A stretch of DNA of 64,000 bases from contig NZ_CP080627.1 of NCBI RefSeq assembly GCF_025917315.1, positions 2,418,001 to 2,482,000 of the forward strand. The letters run 5' to 3'. Position numbers and translations under genes: made by a program. The notes below the pieces were generated by a model. That model was not told the DNA's origin, searched no databases, and saw nothing but the letters and a program-made list of their open reading frames with translations. Below, piece after piece: positions 1-7,996 of this stretch. The stretch comes from Halomonas qaidamensis. Lineage in GTDB: Bacteria > Pseudomonadota > Gammaproteobacteria > Pseudomonadales > Halomonadaceae. Numbering within the stretch: the first letter of the stretch is position 1; every line of letters begins with the position of its first letter.

Positions 1-2670
1 GGGTGTTTCCCCACCAAACAGCACGACTTCCACCCTGGGGGCCAACGTGGATAGATAAGCCGCCATTTGCTCTACATCTTGCAAGCCTTTTTTAGCCACA
101 TTGCTACTCAACATGCCCACGCGCACGCGGGCCTGCGGGTTAAAATCTACGTCCGGTAGTGTAAGCAACGGCAACATGGCAATCGTATTGGGCACAATAG
201 CTAGGCGCTTGCGGGAGCTAGGTAAGGTAAAAGCATCCGCCACACAGCGAGAGTTCGCTACTACAACATCTGCCAATTGATGCACTTGGGCCACTAGCTC
301 ACTAGGTGTGGCACCCAATAGAGCGCACAAACTTTCATCAAAAGCAGGCAGTTCACGCACATGCACAAGAGCAGGAACGCCCGCCCGCTTCGCAGCGATA
401 TAAGGCTCGTGTAGTACCGCAGTATTACCATGCAACGCACTGGCGTTGTAGCGAGCAATTAACGCTTCAAACTGCGCAACCGTAGTGTTATCGGCCTGTT
501 TACCCACCTGCCACCAACCATAAGGCAGTACCACCAACGCCTTACAGCGCTGTAACAACGCCTGTTCATAGGCAAGATTATTAGCTTCCGGTAACGTCAC
601 CACGACGTTCCAGCGCAGCTCGCCCATGGCATCCAGCACATCAACTAGACTACGTTCTGCACCAAACAGCGTACTACCTGCTTGATGGCCACAAAGTATG
701 ACCGTAGGCCGGTTTGCGAAGACCCGCTCACCCTGCCATTCAGGGTGAGGCAGATAGCCCTTGGCCTGCCCCACGCTGAGATAATGCGCAAGCGGGTTCA
801 TACTAGCTTCTGCTGCCTCAGGGTAACGACGCACATAGCCAGAAGTCGAAAATCCAGGACCAGGATCACGCCTCTCACTAGCGCCACTTTCCACATAGTG
901 GTTTAACGGCTCTACCGGCGTGTGCTGCAAATCGATATAGCGGGTCAAATACCAGCCCGCATCTAACAGGCCAGATTCACTAATTAGCTCAAACTCACTA
1001 GGCGGCGGGTTCGGGGGCGCAGTCGCTCTAAGCATATCTGCGGGAGCTGTAAACAGCCGCTCAGTGGGCGCGATGGGCATAAATAGCCGTTGGGACGAAC
1101 GATGCCAGCGGCCTGCCAACTGCATATACCGAAAACGGTTGCCGATGAACTGACTCACCAAATGGGAAGCTGAGTGCTGGCTTAACGAGCCGCTATCCGC
1201 CAAGCCAAACGAAAGCGGCACGCCGGGCAGTACCTCACTAACGCTGCCTGCACCGAAGGCAGCGTCTACCCGCCAGCGCCACTCGGTATCCGCATTGACC
1301 TTTACCCCATCCCAATAGCCCAAGGCTTCAAACACTTCGCGGCGAAACATCAACGACGACATATTGGGATACACCCAACCGTACTCATCCAACCGCCAGC
1401 GATGGAACATAAGCTCAGGGGTTACCCGCACCCAGTGAGACAAGCACGCTTTGATACTAGGCTGATCAATTAACCACTGGCATTGCACAGCAAGTTTTTG
1501 GGGGTGCGACCAGTCATCGCTATCATGGGTAGTAATAAACGGGGCAGTTGCCGCCGCCATCCCCGTATTACGGGCAGCGTAAGCCCCTTGGTTTTGGGTA
1601 TGACGCAGTAACATCAAGGTAATATGGGGTGGAACACTGTCCTGAAGCTGCTCGACTTGAGTAACACTGTTATCAGAACTTGCATCGTCCACCACGATAA
1701 TTTCCAAGCGCACGCCCTGCTGATAAAACAGACCGGTAAGCGCCATCGCAATAGTATCCTCCGCGTTATACAGCGGAATCACCACACTGATAAAAGGCAG
1801 TGAATGGTGAATGGTGAGTAGTGAGTGTTGAGTGGTGAGGGGTGAGTCGTGGGCTGCAGCTCCCGTAGCGCGTGGTAAGCTTTCGCCGAAGGCGGTCGGA
1901 AGATGCTGCCCCTGAGACACGGAATAGTCAGGCGCGAGATTATACAAATGCAGCGGCTGCTCAGGGTCAGCCAAGGTAACTGGCTGTAATCCCTGGGCCT
2001 GAAAATAGCGATTGATCACCGCCAACCGCTCAAGGTCTGTGCCTGAAGGTAAATGCTCTTTCGATAAACTGAGCGCATTCGCCTTAGCCAACGCGGTATC
2101 AGCATGGTCTGGATAGTGCGCCGCTAAAAACGCCAGGGCCTGTGCTAATGCACTATCTTGCTGGGCGTTATCTTCAAATAGCTGACAACAAGCGTCTACC
2201 ACCAGCAACGCTGGGCCAGGGCAATCAAAGCCTGGAAGTGTGTTCTCTGGCAGCAGAACCTTTAACACCGCTGGCCAGTGAGCTTGCCAAGCATACCACC
2301 GGGCAAGCTCCCAGCGAGCGGTTAAACGTTCAGCCAGCGTCGCGTTGGGGGCGGTTAACAAGCGCTGAAGCCGTGGCAAAACCACGTCGTCAGCACCACG
2401 CCACAACGCATGCCCCCAGCCAATAGCCTGGTTGCGGCATGGTAAGCGACCTTCTGCTTTTCCATGCTGCTGATAATGACCCCAGGGGTCGACACCAGCA
2501 GCGGCCACATCAGGGTAGGCCGCTAAATACCACGCGGGGTCAAAACCGTCGTTATTAACACCTTCGTTATCAACGATGGTCGTCGACGATTCACTAGCAC
2601 GTGACTTACGCCAGTGCTTAGTAAACAAGGACTTGGCCGACAATAGCTTATTGGCTAAAAACGAACGCAT
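1..2670 (-). CDS. Large two-domain glycosyltransferase (GT2 + GT4), partial at left edge
   Basis: The reading frame is open from the ATG at 2670 to the window edge (890 codons), so the C-terminus is missing. Near residues 42-72 is a module of the form FDPAWYL..YPDV..G..P..HY..HG..EGRLP. A GT2 domain follows at about 285-555 (VVIPLYN, VVDDAS, DSDDWSHPQK). Two more YPDV-type modules lie at about 565-643, and a GT-B (GT4-like) domain starts near 655 (VILCGHQAGSTLFGAERS, HVRELPAFDE, VPNTIA). It probably adds two sugars to a surface glycan at the cytoplasmic face. The GT2 part is paralogous to the protein at 7997-10084, sharing GAYAARN, FITTHDSDDWSHPQK and FMFRREV-type stretches. The stretch from about 1798 to 1855 is repeat-like DNA read in frame just before the GT2 domain. 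It lies downstream of ugd with a 28-bp gap. GT assignment is confident; sugar specificity is unknown. Confidence 0.85.
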   Translation of the reverse strand, partial: MRSFLANKLLSAKSLFTKHWRKSRASESSTTIVDNEGVNNDGFDPAWYLAAYPDVAAAGVDPWGHYQQHGKAEGRLPCRNQAIGWGHALWRGADDVVLPRLQRLLTAPNATLAERLTARWELARWYAWQAHWPAVLKVLLPENTLPGFDCPGPALLVVDACCQLFEDNAQQDSALAQALAFLAAHYPDHADTALAKANALSLSKEHLPSGTDLERLAVINRYFQAQGLQPVTLADPEQPLHLYNLAPDYSVSQGQHLPTAFGESLPRATGAAAHDSPLTTQHSLLTIHHSLPFISVVIPLYNAEDTIAMALTGLFYQQGVRLEIIVVDDASSDNSVTQVEQLQDSVPPHITLMLLRHTQNQGAYAARNTGMAAATAPFITTHDSDDWSHPQKLAVQCQWLIDQPSIKACLSHWVRVTPELMFHRWRLDEYGWVYPNMSSLMFRREVFEALGYWDGVKVNADTEWRWRVDAAFGAGSVSEVLPGVPLSFGLADSGSLSQHSASHLVSQFIGNRFRYMQLAGRWHRSSQRLFMPIAPTERLFTAPADMLRATAPPNPPPSEFELISESGLLDAGWYLTRYIDLQHTPVEPLNHYVESGASERRDPGPGFSTSGYVRRYPEAAEASMNPLAHYLSVGQAKGYLPHPEWQGERVFANRPTVILCGHQAGSTLFGAERSLVDVLDAMGELRWNVVVTLPEANNLAYEQALLQRCKALVVLPYGWWQVGKQADNTTVAQFEALIARYNASALHGNTAVLHEPYIAAKRAGVPALVHVRELPAFDESLCALLGATPSELVAQVHQLADVVVANSRCVADAFTLPSSRKRLAIVPNTIAMLPLLTLPDVDFNPQARVRVGMLSSNVAKKGLQDVEQMAAYLSTLAPRVEVVLFGGETP
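1798..1855. repeat. GTGAATGGTGA-type repeat DNA inside a coding frame
   Basis: The plus strand shows a run of loosely periodic GTGAATGGTGA / GTGAGTAGTGA / GTGAGTGTTGA units. The same style of DNA occurs between genes at 29113-29136. Here it is read in frame on the minus strand as a Thr/His/Ser/Leu-rich linker directly before the GT2 domain. Confidence 0.6.
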
Positions 2671-2698
2671 GGCAGCCTGCTATTAAAATGCATTCAGA

Positions 2699-3865
2699 CT
2701 AATCGCTGCCGAACAGATCACGGGTATACACTTTATCCGCAACATCTTGCAGCTCATCCACCATCCTGTTCGCCAAAATCACATCCGATTTCTCTTTAAA
2801 CGCATCAAAATCGCGCATGACTTTAGAGTGGAAAAACTCGTCTGCGTCTAGAGCCGGTTCAAACACAACCACTTCAATGCCCTTGGCTTTCAGGCGCTTC
2901 ATCACGCCCTGCATCGCGCTGGCACGGAAATTATCAGAGCCGGTTTTCATAATCAGCCGATACACGCCCACCACTTCTGGATTGCGACGCAGCACCGACT
3001 CAGCAATAAAATCTTTACGGGTGCGGTTAGCCTCAACAATGGCCTGAATCATATTACTAGGCACATCTTGATAGTTGGCCAGCAGCTGCTTGGTATCTTT
3101 TGGCAGGCAGTAACCGCCATATCCAAAGCTTGGGTTGTTGTAATGCTTACCAATGCGGGGGTCTAAGCCTACGCCTTCAATGATCTGCTTGGCATCCAGC
3201 CCATGAGATTCTGCGTAGGTATCCAGCTCGTTAAAGTACGCCACACGCATCGCCAAGTAGGTATTCGCAAACAGCTTTATCGCTTCGGCTTCAGTGCTGT
3301 TGGTCAGCAGTACATCAATATCTTGTTTGATCGCGCCCTGCTTCAGTAGCTCTGCAAACGTAGCGGCACGTTCAGAACGCTCACCAACAATAATCCGTGA
3401 GGGATAGAGGTTGTCGTGTAGCGCTTTTCCTTCACGCAAAAATTCAGGTGAAAACAGCAGGTTTTGGGTATTAAAACGCTCAGCGGTTTCAGTGGTAAAG
3501 CCAACCGGCACGGTGGATTTAATCACCATCACCGCATCAGGGTTAATCGCCATCACCTGGTTAATCACCGCTTCCACACTTTTGGTGTTGAAGTAGTTCG
3601 TTTCTGGGTCGTAATCCGTAGGGGTAGCAATAATCACAAACGCCGCCCCTTGGTAAGCGGCTTCGGCATCCAGGGTTGCCGTAAAATGCAGGTCTTCCCG
3701 AGCCAAGAATGCCGAAATTTCAGCATCTTCAATGGGAGACACACGGTTGTTCAGCATTTCAACCTTTTCAGGCACGATATCAACGGCCACTACCTCATGG
3801 TGCTGAGCCAACAGCATCGCGTTTGAAAGGCCCACATAGCCCGTGCCAGCAACTGCAATTTTCAT
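2699..3865 (-). CDS. ugd: UDP-glucose 6-dehydrogenase
   Basis: It oxidises UDP-glucose to UDP-glucuronate with two NAD+, supplying uronic acid for a surface polysaccharide. The 388-residue protein matches the short bacterial Ugd form. An N-terminal Rossmann motif [10 protein letters not shown] lies at residues 7-16, followed by [10 protein letters not shown] and [14 protein letters not shown]. The catalytic cysteine is in [13 protein letters not shown] near residue 258, and a C-terminal UDP-binding domain follows. The start is ATG with a good AGGAAAG-like ribosome site. It sits between a membrane-anchored lyase-like gene and a large GT in a leftward run. The GC content is backbone-like, unlike the AT-rich genes just upstream. 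Confidence 0.96.
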   Translation of the reverse strand: MKIAVAGTGYVGLSNAMLLAQHHEVVAVDIVPEKVEMLNNRVSPIEDAEISAFLAREDLHFTATLDAEAAYQGAAFVIIATPTDYDPETNYFNTKSVEAVINQVMAINPDAVMVIKSTVPVGFTTETAERFNTQNLLFSPEFLREGKALHDNLYPSRIIVGERSERAATFAELLKQGAIKQDIDVLLTNSTEAEAIKLFANTYLAMRVAYFNELDTYAESHGLDAKQIIEGVGLDPRIGKHYNNPSFGYGGYCLPKDTKQLLANYQDVPSNMIQAIVEANRTRKDFIAESVLRRNPEVVGVYRLIMKTGSDNFRASAMQGVMKRLKAKGIEVVVFEPALDADEFFHSKVMRDFDAFKEKSDVILANRMVDELQDVADKVYTRDLFGSD

Positions 3866-3940
3866 CCTTTTCTTTCCTCACCTGAAGTCGTTACATTCAT
3901 AATGCATCAAAAACAACGCCTGTCGCCCACAGGATGTTAT

Positions 3941-4747
3941 TCAAAGCGATGGGCTAAGCGCGATTGTATCAAAATAAGCGCAGTCGGTTTTGTAGCTGCC
4001 ATCTTCATTTCTAGGTGCCCATTCAGGGCTGCTACCACCGTGGAAGGTACTAAATAATAAGCGCTGAATCTGACTTGCCTCTGTTGTCTCAGCCCGGAAA
4101 CGCAGCCCCGTATGCTCGATGAGCCTTTCCCCATCAACAGAAACAGTGACACGACCATTACTCTCTGTAGCAGGCTCATTGAGCGACACTTGCATTTCCA
4201 CGTGGTGGTACTGCCCTGGCACAAAGGTAAATCCATTGGCAATGTACGTGTCCCCAAACCGTCCTTGCATATCTTGATGATAAATATACGTTTGCAGCCC
4301 ACCGTCTCGGCGGAACATTAAACGCGCACTCCACCCTTGTGGCGTTATAGCATTGCCGCCTGCTACAGGGTTTGCGGGGCCTAAACCATGTAATTTACCG
4401 CCACGGGCAAAATCAAAGCCTTCACAAAAACGCACCCAAAAGGAAAACGCGTACTGCTGAGCAGGCTCGATAAGGGGTGACACAACCACACCGCGGCTAC
4501 CGCGTTCATAGCCTTCGTAGTCAACCCTGATCCCCTGCGAGCCTTCAACTCCTAAGTCATGAACGATCTCAGTAAGTTGGTGGTCAACGATTTCTTGGCC
4601 TATTTTGGTCAGGGGTATATTGTCGAAGCTTTCAACAACACTAAGCGTTTCGCTTTCCTTTTGCCATAATAACCAAATCAAAAGGATCAGAGAAAACCCA
4701 ATAATAATTTTATATAAATGATTTTTATTATTTTGCATACTCAGCAT
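3941..4747 (-). CDS. Membrane-anchored PL14-like polysaccharide lyase/lectin-fold protein
   Basis: The 268-residue protein has one N-terminal hydrophobic segment (about residues 13-29, IIIGFSLILLIWLLW) followed by a periplasmic region. That region carries the signature of the polysaccharide lyase 14 / concanavalin-like jelly roll: FSFWVRFCEGFDFARGGKL, GGNA, GWSARLMFRRDGGLQTYIYHQ, F.PGQYHHVEMQV and NGRVTVSVDG. Family members cleave alginate or glucuronan, or bind them. Given ugd next door, a role in trimming or releasing a uronate-containing glycan is plausible but inferred. The start overlaps the end of the upstream hydrolase gene by about 20 bp; an in-frame ATG at 4738 is an alternative. Activity is not certain because I cannot confirm the catalytic residues. 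Confidence 0.7.
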   Translation of the reverse strand: MLSMQNNKNHLYKIIIGFSLILLIWLLWQKESETLSVVESFDNIPLTKIGQEIVDHQLTEIVHDLGVEGSQGIRVDYEGYERGSRGVVVSPLIEPAQQYAFSFWVRFCEGFDFARGGKLHGLGPANPVAGGNAITPQGWSARLMFRRDGGLQTYIYHQDMQGRFGDTYIANGFTFVPGQYHHVEMQVSLNEPATESNGRVTVSVDGERLIEHTGLRFRAETTEASQIQRLLFSTFHGGSSPEWAPRNEDGSYKTDCAYFDTIALSPSL

Positions 4748-5684
4748 TAGGCCTTACAAGAGAATTTGCTTCTCCTCTTTCGAACAACGTGTCAAGACAA
4801 TCCAAATTATTTGATAAATCACTTAATATATCCGCCCAGACCCTTCTAGGAGCGACCTGATGACCCTCACCCCAGTCTCCCATCAGATTCAAAAGATTTC
4901 CATACTGGTGGCAACCGATGTTTAGATTTGGATTTATTCCAAATGACTTAACAAAAGGTAAGAAGTGGTTTTTAAGGTGATGTTTATCATCTTTATTTTG
5001 CATATATATAATTTTATTTTTAATTTCACCCTTATAAAAGTGACATACATTTTTAGTTATTCCCCGCATCAAGGAAGGGTCGTCCCTTACCTGCGAAATT
5101 TCCTCAACACCAAAACAATACTTTATATATCTCTTAACATGGGCCGAATGATAGCGGAGTATATTAGTTTGGGGGTTACAGACCAAGGCAATTGAATCCT
5201 CATAGCGCTTAGAAAAATAAAGACTAGCAAAACCACCAGAAGAGCCACCAATAAATATAATTTTGGATGGTTGAGCTACAGAGCTGATTTTATCGATAAC
5301 GGCAGGAATCAATATCTTCTGAGTTGAAAAAAAACGAGTACCAGCATACCAACCCATTGACAAGTCTTTAGCAAAATACAAAGCTGGGTCACTTATGGAA
5401 AGCCTGCTAACTTCACCTACAGGAGTTATACCACGGCCAGAAAAAACTGGAAGCTTAAAATTATCATTACGACGCTGAGCACCATTAAAGAAAACATATA
5501 ATGGCTTCCCTTTAACGATATCAATGCTAATATCCAAAAGTGCACACTCTGCTTGAATAGAGCTAAGACCGTTAGGTATATTAGTATCACTTTGAAAATC
5601 AGTTAAACTTTCATAGTACTTTTTAACACCGCCCCAACGCTTACCTGATCGGCTCACCTCTGAATAGCACATTGACCAAGACAT
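4728..5684 (-). CDS. Alpha/beta-hydrolase-like protein, paralogue of 21605-22504
   Basis: The 318-residue protein has no signal peptide. A nucleophile-elbow-like IGGSSGGFASL lies near residue 147, the conserved blocks ISDPAL and MGWYAG come before it, and CNPQTNI and GEGHQVAP after it. The final His could complete a Ser-His-Asp triad. The same blocks in the same order occur in the protein at 21605-22504 (SDPSIRRSLDLSLAWYAG, FGGSGGGFAAL, WNPQTSI, SDGHSAP), so the two are paralogues. Similar proteins occur in surface-polysaccharide loci and may be acyl esterases or acyltransferases, but I do not recognise a characterised member. It is AT-rich relative to ugd and glmM, suggesting recent acquisition with its neighbours. 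Confidence 0.6.
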   Translation of the reverse strand: MSWSMCYSEVSRSGKRWGGVKKYYESLTDFQSDTNIPNGLSSIQAECALLDISIDIVKGKPLYVFFNGAQRRNDNFKLPVFSGRGITPVGEVSRLSISDPALYFAKDLSMGWYAGTRFFSTQKILIPAVIDKISSVAQPSKIIFIGGSSGGFASLYFSKRYEDSIALVCNPQTNILRYHSAHVKRYIKYCFGVEEISQVRDDPSLMRGITKNVCHFYKGEIKNKIIYMQNKDDKHHLKNHFLPFVKSFGINPNLNIGCHQYGNLLNLMGDWGEGHQVAPRRVWADILSDLSNNLDCLDTLFERGEANSLVRPNAEYAK

Positions 5685-5699
5685 TTCACACCTTACAGT

Positions 5700-6902
5700 T
5701 TAAAATGTTAATAAAAAATTTTCCCAAGCTTTACAGTGCTCAACAAAACGTACTGTCCCACTTCTTGAAGCACTTAAAAATGCACCCCCATGCATTTCAT
5801 CGAACTGCATCTTAAGAATTATACCACTTTCTTTATTTAACAAAACCTCTAGATCGGGAACATTTACAAACCTTACTTTGCCTTTTTTCTTTATTTCAAG
5901 CCAACCATCAACATTATTTATGCACAATTTACCAGCCATCATGTCATATAATATAAAAAACAAATCAGAACTTTTTTCTATTTTCTGAAAATCATAGTGG
6001 AACACGGTATCACTTTTTTTAGAAAAGCATAAGAAAGTATTATGGTGGGTCTTAACAAAGGCCTTGCCAGAAACTAAAACTTTATTTAAAATTTCTTTTT
6101 TGTTTAAAAACCAAAATTTTTCAAAAACTTCTTCATGCGTTACTTTGTTCCTTTCCAGTTCAACCTTGCTTTTTATTTTACTGCCATACATATCACTAGC
6201 TTCATGGATAGTTCTTATATACATACTCTTTCTAGAGTCAATAATAATAGGGGCTTTTTCATCAATTCTAGTATGACCTCCAAGAGAATAAATTGAAGAT
6301 ACTTCTTTTTCCTCACCCTTACGATAATGATGAATATGCGACAAACCTAAAGCTAATTTGGGATAATTCTGAACATAGAATCCTTTATAGCTCCCATTTT
6401 CATATAGACCAGCATAACCTTTTGAAAAAGATATTGAGTGCCCGACAAAACTAGGATCTACATATTTAAATAAAGAAACATAAAACTCATCTGCTAGCGC
6501 ATCATCATCATCCAATCTTACAGAAGCATAACATACTTCTTCGCCCAACTTTCCCAACTCACCCAACAGCTTATCTTGCATCACTTTTGTAAGAGACTGA
6601 GAAACATCAACTTCAATTACTTTGAAATTTTCAAATTTTAACTCAATTTCTTTTATTTCATTTAGATATTTAGCAGGCATTTCTGAAGAGGTAAACAATA
6701 AAACAGTCGTATTTTTTTTTTCCATTTTTAACAAAGAAGGAAGAGTGACTGTTTTAAATAGCTTTGTATGTAACTTCAAGCGTTCGTCTTCAAATAACTT
6801 TTTCTTATACTCATCAAAGTCATTATCTCTACCAATTACCCAGGCTCCTCTATGGTGTGTCAAAACACTGTATCTAACTAAAACAAAAACATGCCTCTTC
6901 AT
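5700..6902 (-). CDS. Rhamnosyltransferase-family glycosyltransferase (DUF3118-like)
   Basis: The 400-residue soluble protein begins VFVLVRYSVL and has a clear metal-binding acidic run RLDDDDALADEF near residue 131, preceded by VLLFTSSEMP and a helical insert. This arrangement matches the putative rhamnosyl transferase family often found in O-antigen and capsule loci. The rml genes in this window could supply dTDP-L-rhamnose, which fits, but substrate is inferred. It is strongly AT-rich. The gap to the downstream hydrolase is only 15 bp, so the two are co-transcribed. The C-terminal part (about 290-400) is not recognised. Confidence 0.65.
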   Translation of the reverse strand: MKRHVFVLVRYSVLTHHRGAWVIGRDNDFDEYKKKLFEDERLKLHTKLFKTVTLPSLLKMEKKNTTVLLFTSSEMPAKYLNEIKEIELKFENFKVIEVDVSQSLTKVMQDKLLGELGKLGEEVCYASVRLDDDDALADEFYVSLFKYVDPSFVGHSISFSKGYAGLYENGSYKGFYVQNYPKLALGLSHIHHYRKGEEKEVSSIYSLGGHTRIDEKAPIIIDSRKSMYIRTIHEASDMYGSKIKSKVELERNKVTHEEVFEKFWFLNKKEILNKVLVSGKAFVKTHHNTFLCFSKKSDTVFHYDFQKIEKSSDLFFILYDMMAGKLCINNVDGWLEIKKKGKVRFVNVPDLEVLLNKESGIILKMQFDEMHGGAFLSASRSGTVRFVEHCKAWENFLLTF

Positions 6903-6937
6903 ACAGTTAGCTCCAAAAATGACTATGGCTAAAAATT

Positions 6938-7981
6938 TTAAAAAGATAGAGTTGAAATATTGCCAATAAAAACTTTGTTACCTGTATTTCTTACTGCAGG
7001 TACCATGCCAAATGTATTTTGAACAAACTTATCGTTCCAGCATTCAGACTCACTATCAACCGCTGTTATCTTAATAATTTTTTTATGGCTATTGTGATTT
7101 TTAGGATCAAAAGCTTTATACAGTGGTATTTGCTTCAATAAGAAATCAAATTTTTCTTCATCAGCTTCACGACGCCTAGTATTGATGATCTTCTTAAAGC
7201 CATCAAATTCTATTAAAAGAGAGCATGATTTTTTTTCTGAAATAAAAGAGATAGCGACAGGCGTCCCTTGCACCTCTATACTGATGGAGGCATCAACATC
7301 AAGAACAGATGTCTCTCTCCTAAATAGAGAGTTTTCGTACAGTCCAACAGCTCCTGGGACTCGGTAAGCCTTTAAAAAATTTTTAGTTAATGGCTTATCA
7401 TTCTTGAATTTATCGAAATAGCCAAATGACTTATTCAAAAAATATCTAGATACAATCAATTCCGAAATATATCTTGTAACAACAGGAGAAACATAATGGC
7501 TACTGTCTCGATAAAAGAGATCAACGCTACCGTAATGTGTACCTATTTTTTTCAAATCATCATTTATATCAACAACAAGTGCCCCTGCCTGAGCAGCTAT
7601 TGCAGACATTTTTTGATGCATTATCTCCTGCCGACCCCAAAACTTTTCAGCTTGGCGGCCTAATAAGATGTTAACTATGTGTGCTTCAGGATACTTCTTT
7701 ATAATTTCAGTGAAAAGACTTCTATAACCTTCCTCCCATAATGTTTTGTCGTTTGAAAATATAGGCAAATCATTAATCCCATACTCAACAAAAACAAGGT
7801 CAATTTTCTTTTGTCCAAATAAAACCAAATTTTCTAAACCGAATAGGCTTCCAGTCGCTCCAACAGAAACATTGTAGACTTGACCTAAATTAGCTCCAGA
7901 AGAGACAAGCACGCTAGGAATTATCGTTGATATTCCATTTCTCATCAGGAGGTTACTGCCACCGATAAATAATACGTTCAT
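6938..7981 (-). CDS. SGNH/GDSL-family hydrolase
   Basis: All four SGNH blocks are visible: GGSNLL (Ser near residue 9), VSVGATGS (Gly), VEYGINDLP (Asn near 67) and RDSSHYVSP (Asp and His near 160). Such enzymes are Ser esterases, and in glycan loci they commonly remove or transfer O-acetyl groups. No signal peptide or membrane segment is seen, so it probably acts on cytoplasmic, lipid-linked or nucleotide-linked glycan. A C-terminal beta-rich region (about 210-348) is unassigned. I take the ATG at 7981 rather than the TTG at 7987 because it follows an AGGTATAGGA ribosome site and gives the canonical beta-strand start MNVLFIGGS. AT-rich, like the two genes downstream. Confidence 0.75.
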   Translation of the reverse strand: MNVLFIGGSNLLMRNGISTIIPSVLVSSGANLGQVYNVSVGATGSLFGLENLVLFGQKKIDLVFVEYGINDLPIFSNDKTLWEEGYRSLFTEIIKKYPEAHIVNILLGRQAEKFWGRQEIMHQKMSAIAAQAGALVVDINDDLKKIGTHYGSVDLFYRDSSHYVSPVVTRYISELIVSRYFLNKSFGYFDKFKNDKPLTKNFLKAYRVPGAVGLYENSLFRRETSVLDVDASISIEVQGTPVAISFISEKKSCSLLIEFDGFKKIINTRRREADEEKFDFLLKQIPLYKAFDPKNHNSHKKIIKITAVDSESECWNDKFVQNTFGMVPAVRNTGNKVFIGNISTLSF

Positions 7982-7996
7982 TAACAAATCCTATAC

